From: an uncultured Oscillospiraceae bacterium
GTDB taxonomy: Bacteria > Bacillota > Clostridia > Oscillospirales > Oscillospiraceae
Direction of reading: 5' to 3'
Assembly (NCBI GenBank): GCA_910577525.1
Contig: CAJTLI010000084.1
Coordinates: 1-5,676, forward strand
DNA length: 5,676 nt
Every line of letters begins with the position of its first letter. Position 1 is the first letter of the stretch. Made by a program: the position numbers and the translations under genes. Below the pieces are notes generated by a model. The model had not been told where the DNA came from and made no database searches. It saw only the letters and a program-made list of their open reading frames with translations. Shown one piece after another: positions 1-4,942 of this stretch.

Positions 1-2
1 GG

Positions 3-584
3 CTGACCCGGCGGCAGTTGGAGCAGCGGGGCGTCCCCATACCGGAAGCATACCGCCGTCTCCCCAACAACGTGCCCTTTGATTATTTGGAACCTGGCAG
101 TACCGGTTTCTATCTGTTTTCTGCCAGAATTGTGCGTTTGAGGCTGAAAGACGGGAGTATGGAGACATTCATCACTAATTTGAACCAGACCCAATTCCCT
201 CTGGCGGCGCTTCGGCGTCTTTATGCCAGGCGCTGGGGAATCGAAACATCTTTCCGGCAGTTAAAGTATACCGTGGGCATGGTTCACCTCCATTCCAAGC
301 GGCCCGAACTGATCCTTCAAGAGATATTTTCCGCCTTTATCATCTTCAACTTTACAAAGGCCGCTGCCTGGGAAGTGGATACCGCATGGGGCAGCTCCAA
401 ATATAAACGCTGCGTCAATTTTTCTGATGCGGTTTATCTCTGTTGCCAAACTTTGCGGGGCTGGTTCCTTGACGTGCTGCCTCTCTTGGAACGAAAACTC
501 CTGCCCTGCCGACCAGACCGCAACTTCCCACGTCCCATCATTGCCGAAAACCGTATTTCCCCCATGTATGTCCCCTCTCGATAA
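3..584 (+). CDS. IS4-family DDE transposase, C-terminal part (5' end outside window)
   Basis: This enzyme cuts and joins the ends of its own insertion sequence. The frame is open to the left edge and ends at TAA 582-584, leaving about 193 residues; IS4-type transposases are usually around 400 or more, so roughly half is missing from view. The identifying signature is the IS4 Y-(2)-R-(3)-E-(6)-K motif at 222-266, in YARRWGIETSFRQLK. The E codon (243-245) is the third catalytic acidic residue of the DDE triad, and the first two aspartates lie upstream of the window. After it comes a helical stretch (LILQEIFSAFIIFNFTKAAA) typical of the family's C-terminus, then a basic tail. A TTG at 18 could look like a start, but the homologous sequence continues upstream, so this is an edge-truncated gene and not a short one. 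Nothing in the visible part is frameshifted. Confidence 0.9.
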   Translation: MTRRQLEQRGVPIPEAYRRLPNNVPFDYLEPGSTGFYLFSARIVRLRLKDGSMETFITNLNQTQFPLAALRRLYARRWGIETSFRQLKYTVGMVHLHSKRPELILQEIFSAFIIFNFTKAAAWEVDTAWGSSKYKRCVNFSDAVYLCCQTLRGWFLDVLPLLERKLLPCRPDRNFPRPIIAENRISPMYVPSR

Positions 585-619
585 CCTTCCTCCCATATCG
601 CTGCTATTTGGTTATTTCT

Positions 620-638
620 GGTTAACTTAATGGCATTG
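620..638. repeat. Probable right terminal inverted repeat of the IS
   Basis: The stretch TTAACTTAATGGCATTG lies between the transposase stop and the deacylase remnant. Its reverse complement begins CAATGCC and resembles IS231/IS4-type element ends. The following bases (about 639-650) would be the right copy of a target duplication of roughly 10-12 bp, the size usual for related elements. The partner repeat is outside the window, so this is an inference from position and resemblance. Confidence 0.5.
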
Positions 639-640
639 CT

Positions 641-898
641 CAATTTGGGACCAAGGCCAAAATGCTCACCCCGGAGGAGGCGGAGACCCTGGTGGGCCAC
701 AGAGTGGGCGGCGTGTGTCCTTTTGCCGTCAATGAGGGCGTGTCGGTCTATCTGGACCAGTCCCTCAAACGCTTTGACGCCGTGTTTCCCGCCTGCGGCA
801 GCGGTAACAGCGCCATTGAGCTGTCCATCCCGGAGCTGGAGCGATATTCCGGATTTTCCGCCTGGGTGGACGTGTGCAAGGGCTGGCAGGAGGCGTAA
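641..898 (+). pseudogene. YbaK/EbsC-family aminoacyl-tRNA deacylase, 5'-truncated by the IS
   Basis: Family members hydrolyse wrongly charged aminoacyl-tRNA (for example Cys-tRNA(Pro)) in the cytoplasm. Only the C-terminal half remains. The frame reads QFGTKAKMLTPEEAE from 641, then the family hallmark GHRVGGVCPFAV, the VYLDQSLKRFD strand-helix and the SAIELSIPELERYSG end, stopping at TAA 896-898. Full-length homologues are about 155-160 residues, so some 75 N-terminal residues are absent, including the half that carries the conserved catalytic lysine. The homologous residues start before the first ATG (662) and run straight into the IS end, where an in-frame TAA occurs at 623-625. A short product from ATG 662 is possible (AAGG at 653-656), but it would lack the active half. 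The missing 5' part probably lies to the left of the IS. Confidence 0.8.
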
Positions 899-900
899 GG

Positions 901-931
901 AGCGGCGCGGGGGAGACCCGCGCCGCTTTTA
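901..931 (+). terminator. Intrinsic terminator after the deacylase remnant
   Basis: A perfect 11-bp GC-rich stem (AGCGGCGCGGG, 901-911, with 917-927) closes a five-base loop, and a T-run follows at 927-930. It starts 2 nt after the remnant's stop codon, so it is the original terminator of that gene. In the opposite direction the stem is followed by CCTTACG without a T-run, so it should stop the leftward radical SAM operon only weakly. Confidence 0.9.
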
Positions 932-963
932 TAGTCAAAGCGTTTCAAAAGAAGGTAAATACT

Positions 964-1842
964 TCATAATCCCGTCAGGTCAAAGGCGGGGATGAACCCC
1001 TCGCCGCTGGAGCTCAGCTCCTGGACATAGCCCGCCAGCCCCAGATTTTCCATATACGCCCTGGCCGCCCGGAGCTCCGACGGCCGCAGGGACCGCCGGA
1101 GCTCCGGGAAGCCCGCCGGCTCCCCCACCGGGGTGTACTGGGCCATCAGGGAGAACAGCACTGCGCCCGGCGGAAAGGTGGAGCTCACCCAATCCATGAC
1201 CCCCTTGGCCTCGTTTACCTGGCCCGGCAGAATGAGGTGGCGGATGAGCACCCCGCTTTTCAGCAGGCCGTCTTCCAGCCGGACCGGCCCCCGCTGACGG
1301 ACCATTTCCACAATGGCACCCTTGGCCGCTTCGGGGTAGTCCGCCGCTCCGGAATACTTGTCCGCCAGGGCGGGGGTGACGTATTTCAGATCCGGCAGAT
1401 ACACGTTTACCCTTCCCTCCAGCGCCTTGAGCACGTCCACCCGCTCATAGCCGCCGCTGTTCCACACCACGGGCAGGCCGCCGGGAACAGGCCGTTTCAG
1501 CACCCTCGCCAGCACATGGGTGAACTGGGTGGGAGTGACCAGCTCGATGCAGGAGGCGCCCTGGTCCGCCAGCCGCTGGAAGACCCCGTATAACTGGTCC
1601 TCTGTCAGCGGTTTGCCGAAGTTCTCCCGGCTGATGGAGCGGTTCTGGCAGAACACGCAGCCCAGCGTGCAGCCGGAGAAGAACACCGTGCCCGCTCCGG
1701 TCCCGCCGGAGATGCAGGGCTCCTCCCAGAGGTGCAGCGCAGCCCGGGCGCACACGGGGACAGAGGGCATCCCGCAAAAGCCCCCGCCGCGGTCCTCGTC
1801 CCGAACCGCCCCGCATTTCCGGGGGCAGAGCTTGCAGATCAC
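964..1842 (-). CDS. PflX-like radical SAM protein (COG1313 type), 292 aa
   Basis: This is a cytoplasmic radical SAM iron-sulfur protein related to pyruvate formate-lyase activating enzymes, but of the PflX group whose substrate is not established. The SAM-cluster motif is C58-x3-C62-x2-C65 in SGCTLGCVFCQN, preceded by the group's LHLWEEPCISG...GTVFFSGC lead-in. A Cys-rich head (C3, C6, C10, C23, in CKLCPRKC and GGGFCG) could bind a second metal site. Later motifs are VTPTQF, VVWNSGGY and LPDLKY of the partial barrel, then RHLILPGQ and FSLMAQYTP. Start choice: GTG at 1842 overlaps the tdk stop as GTGA and has GGAAGG seven bases upstream. A TTG at 1857 would add only five residues and has no good ribosome binding site. 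It is the last gene of the mutY-tdk operon and is translationally coupled to tdk. No glycyl radical enzyme partner is visible. Confidence 0.88.
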   Translation of the reverse strand: MICKLCPRKCGAVRDEDRGGGFCGMPSVPVCARAALHLWEEPCISGGTGAGTVFFSGCTLGCVFCQNRSISRENFGKPLTEDQLYGVFQRLADQGASCIELVTPTQFTHVLARVLKRPVPGGLPVVWNSGGYERVDVLKALEGRVNVYLPDLKYVTPALADKYSGAADYPEAAKGAIVEMVRQRGPVRLEDGLLKSGVLIRHLILPGQVNEAKGVMDWVSSTFPPGAVLFSLMAQYTPVGEPAGFPELRRSLRPSELRAARAYMENLGLAGYVQELSSSGEGFIPAFDLTGL

Positions 1843-2423
1843 GGCGTTACCTTCCAATCAAGACCCAGGTCCCCGGCCTTCCAGTGCCTCCGGCACAGGC
1901 CGATGTAGCAGTCGTTGGCCCCCAGCACCACCTGCTCCCCCTCCTTGAGCACCACGCCGTTTTCGTCAAACCGGGCGTTGCAGATGGCCTTTTTGCCGCA
2001 CCAGCAGATGGTTTTGACCTCCTCGATGATGTCGGCGCAGGCCAGCAGGGCCTCGGAGCCGGGGAACAGCCGGCCGCTGAAATCCGCCCGCAGGCCGTAA
2101 CAGATCACCGGCACGTTCCAATCGTCCACGATCCCGGTCAGATAGTCCACCTGCTCGCGGGTGAGGAACTGGGCCTCGTCCACGATGACGCACTGATGGG
2201 CCTTGATGTCCTCCGGGGCCATCCGTTCCAGCTCCTCGAACCAGACGCAGGCGTAGCTCAGCCCGATGCGGGAGTTGACCACGCTGGCCCCCTCCCGCTG
2301 GTCCAGGGCGGGCTTCACCATGAGGGCGCTCTGGCCCCGCTCCTCGTAGTTGTAGCGCACCATCAGCGCGTTGGCCGACTTGCTGGAACCCATCACGCCG
2401 TAGCGGAAATACAGCTTTGCCAT
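1839..2423 (-). CDS. tdk: Type II thymidine kinase, 194 aa
   Basis: This enzyme phosphorylates thymidine to dTMP with ATP, the salvage route to dTTP in the cytoplasm. Its length is normal for the tetrameric type II family. Visible motifs in order: a P-loop at G9-V-M-G-S-S-K15-S16, the Walker B/DEAQF segment at D82-E83-A84-Q85-F86 (E83 the likely catalytic base), the YGLRADFSGRLFPGS lasso-type segment (109-123), and a zinc site probably formed by C140 and C142 plus C177 and H180 (CRRH), with the CYIGLC thymidine-contact loop. The oddity is Ser14, where the family normally has Gly before the P-loop Lys (SGKS/T). The ATG at 2423 follows the mutY stop by two bases and has GGGAGAGGG five bases upstream. 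It is the middle gene of mutY-tdk-radical SAM. The family call is secure; full activity with the altered P-loop is inferred. Confidence 0.93.
   Translation of the reverse strand: MAKLYFRYGVMGSSKSANALMVRYNYEERGQSALMVKPALDQREGASVVNSRIGLSYACVWFEELERMAPEDIKAHQCVIVDEAQFLTREQVDYLTGIVDDWNVPVICYGLRADFSGRLFPGSEALLACADIIEEVKTICWCGKKAICNARFDENGVVLKEGEQVVLGANDCYIGLCRRHWKAGDLGLDWKVTP
1850..1855 (-). promoter_or_regulatory. Shine-Dalgarno GGAAGG deciding the radical SAM start
   Basis: GGAAGG on the minus strand lies inside the last codons of tdk, seven bases before the GTG at 1842. It falls after the alternative TTG 1857, so it can serve only the GTG start. Together with the GTGA overlap it points to translational coupling with tdk. 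Confidence 0.75.
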
Positions 2424-2425
2424 GT

Positions 2426-3472
2426 TTACCCTCTCCCGTTCAATCTCTTGTGCGCCAGCTCCAGCGCCCGCTCAAAGGCGTTGGGAACGGCGTATTTCTG
2501 TTTCAGCTCCGCCCCGTCCGCCCACACCCAGCCCTCGGGCAGGGCGTCTGTGGCCGCCTCCGCCGTCCGCAGGGTCATGTGCCACTCGATATGGGTGAAG
2601 ATGTGCTTGGCCTGCCCGGCGGATTCGCCGGACAGGGCCTCAACGTCCCATTCCGGCGGCGGCGGGCCGTCCCCGGGCCGGCTGGGGAACTCCCACAGCC
2701 CCGCCAGCAGGCCCCGGCCCGGACGGCGGCGCAGGGCCACCGTATTTTCCCGGAAAATCAGCCACACCGTCCGCTGTTCCACCCGCCGGGGCTTTTTCGC
2801 GGCTTTTACCGGCAGCTCTCCCACGCGGTCCTGGGCCAGGGCGGCACAGAAGTCTCTGGCCGGGCATTTTTCGCACAAAGGCGCGCCGTTTGGCAGGCAC
2901 ACCGTGGCTCCCAGCTCCATCAGGGCCTGGTTGAAGGCCCCCGGCGCCTCCAGCGGCATCACCGCCCGGACCGCCTCAGACACCTTTTTCTTCATCTGGG
3001 GTGTGGAGATGTCCCCGCCGTCTCCGCAGATCCGGGCATATACCCGCAGCACATTGCCGTCCACGGCGGGGACCGCCTGACCGAAGGCGATGGAGCAGAT
3101 GGCCCCGGCGGTGTAATCTCCCACCCCCGGCAGGGCCCGGACCGCGGCGTAGTCCGACGGGAACTGGCCGCCATAGTCCTCCACGATCATTTTTGCGGCC
3201 TTTTGCAGGTTCCGGGCTCGGGAGTAGTACCCCAGCCCCTGCCACAGCTTCATCAGCCGGTCCTCCGGGAGAGCCGCCAGGGCCGCGATGTCCGGGGCCG
3301 CCTCCAGGAAGCGCCTGTAATAGTCCAGCACCGCCGCCACCCGGGTCTGCTGGAGCATCACCTCCGACAGCCAGACGTGGTAAGGCGCGGGGTCCTCCCG
3401 CCAGGGGAGCCTTCTGGCGTTGTCCCGGAACCACTCCAGCAGGGGGATGGGCAGTCGTTCCAACGGGTCCAC
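2426..3472 (-). CDS. mutY: A/G-specific adenine DNA glycosylase MutY, 348 aa
   Basis: MutY removes adenine mispaired with 8-oxoguanine, starting base-excision repair and preventing G:C to T:A changes. From GTG 3472 the catalytic residues are E37 (LSEVMLQQT) and D138 (VPAVDGNVLRV), the same numbers as in E. coli MutY. The helix-hairpin-helix is LPGVGDYTAG (114-123). A [4Fe-4S] cluster is bound by C192, C200, C203 and C209, spaced x7-x2-x5 where E. coli has x6-x2-x5. The C-terminal NUDIX-like domain (about 235-345) reads 8-oxoG and holds the F-T-H motif at 292-294. Start choice: GTG 3472 has AAAGGGGG seven bases upstream. An ATG at 3514 would add 14 residues unlike the family and lacks a binding site. 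It is first in a three-gene operon; the promoter is at 3565-3593, giving a leader of about 85 nt. No damage is seen. Confidence 0.95.
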   Translation of the reverse strand: MDPLERLPIPLLEWFRDNARRLPWREDPAPYHVWLSEVMLQQTRVAAVLDYYRRFLEAAPDIAALAALPEDRLMKLWQGLGYYSRARNLQKAAKMIVEDYGGQFPSDYAAVRALPGVGDYTAGAICSIAFGQAVPAVDGNVLRVYARICGDGGDISTPQMKKKVSEAVRAVMPLEAPGAFNQALMELGATVCLPNGAPLCEKCPARDFCAALAQDRVGELPVKAAKKPRRVEQRTVWLIFRENTVALRRRPGRGLLAGLWEFPSRPGDGPPPPEWDVEALSGESAGQAKHIFTHIEWHMTLRTAEAATDALPEGWVWADGAELKQKYAVPNAFERALELAHKRLNGRG

Positions 3473-3479
3473 GGCGGAG

Positions 3480-3487
3480 CCCCCTTT
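3480..3487 (-). promoter_or_regulatory. Shine-Dalgarno AAAGGGGG deciding the mutY start
   Basis: AAAGGGGG on the minus strand ends seven bases before GTG 3472. No comparable purine run precedes the ATG at 3514. This supports the shorter MutY, which also aligns best with the family. Confidence 0.7.
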
Positions 3488-3518
3488 CAATGAGTCAGAG
3501 CCTGTATGTATCATCGGT

Positions 3519-3538
3519 TACGCCGGTCAGGCGGCGTA
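3519..3538 (-). promoter_or_regulatory. Small inverted repeat in the mutY leader
   Basis: TACGCCG (3519-3525) and CGGCGTA (3532-3538) form a perfect 7-bp stem with a six-base loop, between the predicted transcription start (about 3558) and the mutY ribosome binding site. It has no T-run, so it is not a terminator. It may be a leader hairpin or an operator half-site pair, or chance in GC-rich DNA. It sits immediately upstream of ATG 3514 and would hinder use of that codon. Confidence 0.35.
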
Positions 3539-3564
3539 TGAGGCCGCAAATACAGATTCAGTCC

Positions 3565-3593
3565 ATTTTACCACGGCGGCGGCGGTTTTTCAA
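3565..3593 (-). promoter_or_regulatory. Sigma-A promoter of the mutY-tdk-radical SAM operon
   Basis: On the minus strand, TTGAAA (3593-3588) and TAAAAT (3570-3565) are separated by exactly 17 bases, each one or two bases from consensus. The predicted start is near 3558, about 85 nt before the mutY GTG. The -35 box is back to back with the -35 box of the divergent GNAT gene. Confidence 0.75.
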
Positions 3594-3599
3594 CTTGAA
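3589..3599. repeat. Palindrome made by two facing -35 boxes
   Basis: TTCAA-C-TTGAA is a perfect inverted repeat centred on 3594. Each arm is most of the -35 hexamer of one divergent promoter. It could be simple geometry of two TTGAA-type boxes, or an operator through which one regulator controls both directions. Confidence 0.55.
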
Positions 3600-3623
3600 T
3601 TAGCGGCCGCGCTGTGTTAGGAT
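3595..3623 (+). promoter_or_regulatory. Divergent promoter for the GNAT gene
   Basis: TTGAAT (3595-3600) and TAGGAT (3618-3623) are 17 bases apart, with four of six matches in each box. The start would fall near 3630, leaving a leader of only about 15 nt before GTG 3645, just enough for the ribosome binding site at 3632-3639. It is weaker than the facing mutY promoter. Confidence 0.5.
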
Positions 3624-3644
3624 GGCAGGGCAGAGGTGAGTTTT

Positions 3645-4091
3645 GTGGAGATCAGGCAGGTTAAGGAACATAAAAAGCGGTATCTCCCCCTCCTCCTGCT
3701 GGCGGACGAGCAGGAGGATATGATCGACCGCTATCTGGAGCGGGGGACCATATACGTGCTGGAGGACGGCGGGGTCAGGGCCCAGTGCGTGGTAACAGAC
3801 GAGGGCGGAGGCGTGCTGGAGCTGAAAAGCTTGGCCGTCGGGCCGGAGTTTCAGGGGAGGGGGTATGGAAAGGCCCTCGTCCGGTTCATCGCGGAGACAT
3901 ACCGGGACCGCTATCACACCCTACAGGTGGGCACCGGGGACAGCCCGCTGACGGTTCCCTTTTATGAGAAATGCGGCTTTACCCGCTCTCACGTGGTGAA
4001 AAATTTTTTTACAGACCACTATGACCACCCCATTTTCGAGGGAGGGGTCCAGCTGACGGACATGGTCTATCTGCGAAGGCAATTGCAATAG
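3645..4091 (+). CDS. GNAT-family N-acetyltransferase, 148 aa
   Basis: This is a cytoplasmic acetyl-CoA-dependent acyltransferase; the acceptor is unknown. The acetyl-CoA binding motif A is SLAVGPEFQGRGYGKALVRF, with Q70-G-R-G-Y-G75 as the pyrophosphate loop. It is followed by the motif B region LTVPFYEKCGF. The N-terminus (about residues 13-31, LLLLADEQEDMIDRYL) is a recognisable feature of a clostridial GNAT subgroup, here recalled rather than searched. Start choice: GTG 3645 has AGAGGTGA at 3632-3639 at good spacing, while an in-frame GTG at 3636 lies inside that ribosome binding site and adds three residues (MSF). It is divergent from mutY and 62 nt upstream of yaaA in the same direction, without a clear terminator between, so the two may be co-transcribed. 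The sequence gives no sign whether it acts on a protein, antibiotic or small amine. Confidence 0.85.
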   Translation: MEIRQVKEHKKRYLPLLLLADEQEDMIDRYLERGTIYVLEDGGVRAQCVVTDEGGGVLELKSLAVGPEFQGRGYGKALVRFIAETYRDRYHTLQVGTGDSPLTVPFYEKCGFTRSHVVKNFFTDHYDHPIFEGGVQLTDMVYLRRQLQ

Positions 4092-4096
4092 ATTCA

Positions 4097-4118
4097 CCGC
4101 CGGGGAAAGTACCGGCGG
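4097..4118 (+). other. Hairpin between the GNAT gene and yaaA
   Basis: CCGCCGG (4097-4103) and CCGGCGG (4112-4118) form a 7-bp stem with an eight-base loop. No T-run follows, so it is not an obvious intrinsic terminator, and transcription may read on into yaaA. I see no convincing separate promoter for yaaA in the 62-nt gap. Confidence 0.4.
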
Positions 4119-4153
4119 CGCTCCAAAATCGCGGACAGAAACGGAGGCAAGGG

Positions 4154-4921
4154 ATGCGCATTATTATCTCGCCCGCCAAGAAAATGGTGGCGGATACGGA
4201 CAGCTTCGCCGTGGACGGACTGCCCGTCTATTTAGAGCGGACGGAGCGGCTGAAAACCGCCCTTCAGGGGATGTCTCCGGCGGAATTGCAGGCGCTCTGG
4301 AAGTGCAATGACGCCATTGCCAAGCTGAACGTGGAGCGGCTGTCAGCCATGGAGCTGCGCCGCCGCCTCACCCCCGCCGTTCTTTCCTATGAGGGCATCC
4401 AGTACCGGTACATGGCCCCGCGGGTGATGGAGACGGCTCAGCTGGACTATCTCCGGAAGCATCTGCGCATTCTGTCCGGCTTCTACGGCCTGCTGCGGCC
4501 CTTCGACGGCGTAACCCCGTACCGCTTGGAGATGCAGGCCAGGCTTTCGGTGGACGGACACCGCGATCTGTACGGCTTCTGGGGCGATGCCCTGGCCCAG
4601 CCGCTTGCCGCCGGAACTGACTTTGTGCTGAACCTGGCCTCCAAGGAATACAGCCGCGCGGTAGAACCTCATCTGCCCAGGTCCGTCCGCTTTCTCACCT
4701 GTACCTTCGGCGAGCGGAAGGACGGCAGGGTTGTGGAAAAGGGCACCATGTGCAAAATGGCCCGGGGCCAGATGGTGCGCTGGCTGGCGGAGAACAATGT
4801 CACAAATCCGGCGGATATCCGGGCGTTTGACCAGCTGGGGTATCGGTTCCAGCCGGAGCTGTCCACCGAAACCCACAATGTGTTCCTGAAAGCTGAGCAT
4901 AAGCCAAGCGCCCGCGGCTGA
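4154..4921 (+). CDS. yaaA: YaaA-family peroxide stress protein, 255 aa
   Basis: YaaA (DUF328/UPF0246) protects cells under peroxide stress; in E. coli it belongs to the OxyR response, lowers free iron and DNA damage, and binds DNA. Length is normal for the family. Seen motifs: the N-terminal ISPAKKM (5-11), LWKCNDAIAKLNVERL (48-63), the central signature LRILSGFYGLLRPFDGVTPYRLEM (104-127), FWGDAL (142-147), VLNLASKEYSRAV (158-170), CTFGERKDGRVV (183-194) and KMARGQMVRWL (201-211). ATG 4154 follows GGAGG (4143-4147) by six bases. The last residues (KPSARG) are encoded by the left arm of the downstream terminator, so the C-terminal tail is probably shaped by the hairpin and not by function. It converges on bcp, another peroxide-defence gene. 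Its regulation in this organism is not evident; no clear PerR box is seen. Confidence 0.94.
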   Translation: MRIIISPAKKMVADTDSFAVDGLPVYLERTERLKTALQGMSPAELQALWKCNDAIAKLNVERLSAMELRRRLTPAVLSYEGIQYRYMAPRVMETAQLDYLRKHLRILSGFYGLLRPFDGVTPYRLEMQARLSVDGHRDLYGFWGDALAQPLAAGTDFVLNLASKEYSRAVEPHLPRSVRFLTCTFGERKDGRVVEKGTMCKMARGQMVRWLAENNVTNPADIRAFDQLGYRFQPELSTETHNVFLKAEHKPSARG

Positions 4922-4938
4922 CCGCGGGCGCTTGGTTT
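4904..4938 (+). terminator. Intrinsic terminator shared by convergent yaaA and bcp
   Basis: A perfect 14-bp stem (CCAAGCGCCCGCGG, 4904-4917, with 4922-4935) has a four-base loop CTGA that contains the yaaA stop codon. TTTATATT follows on the + strand. Reading leftward from bcp (stop at 4943) the same hairpin is followed by CTTATG, a poorer tail. It is thus the main terminator for yaaA and probably a weaker one for bcp. Confidence 0.85.
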
Positions 4939-4942
4939 ATAT

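Larger units (their letters stand above)
1..638 (+). mobile_element. IS4-family insertion sequence, right part only
   Basis: This is the 3' part of an insertion sequence that continues beyond the left edge. It carries the C-terminal half of a DDE transposase and a short non-coding tail. The proposed right tip is near 638. Read inward from there, the sequence begins CAATGCCATTAAGTTAA, which resembles from memory the ends of IS231/IS4-type elements (CATGCCCATCAACTTAAG). From about 641 the reading frame becomes that of a YbaK-type protein, which places the junction within a few bases. The region is visibly richer in A and T than the flanking genes, as expected for acquired DNA. The left end, the matching inverted repeat and the target duplication are outside the window, so the exact tip is inferred. 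Confidence 0.75.

Noticed and set aside
18..584. TTG 18 as a true start of a short transposase
   Set aside because: The frame stays open to the left edge and the IS4 catalytic domain needs the missing upstream part, so the gene is cut by the window and not short.
630..995. A 121-codon + strand frame over the deacylase remnant
   Set aside because: The overlapping frame at 641-898 has clear YbaK/EbsC motifs; this one is Arg/Pro-rich and runs through the terminator hairpin.
1857..1857. TTG 1857 as the radical SAM start
   Set aside because: No ribosome binding site precedes it, while GTG 1842 has GGAAGG at ideal spacing and the GTGA overlap.
1884..3493. Long open frames (about 360-400 codons) on the + strand opposite tdk and mutY
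   Set aside because: They are antisense to two secure genes, have low-complexity Pro/Arg/His-rich composition expected of shadow frames in GC-rich DNA, and match no family I recognise.
4097..4118. Terminator between the GNAT gene and yaaA
   Set aside because: The stem is only 7 bp with an eight-base loop and no T-run follows.
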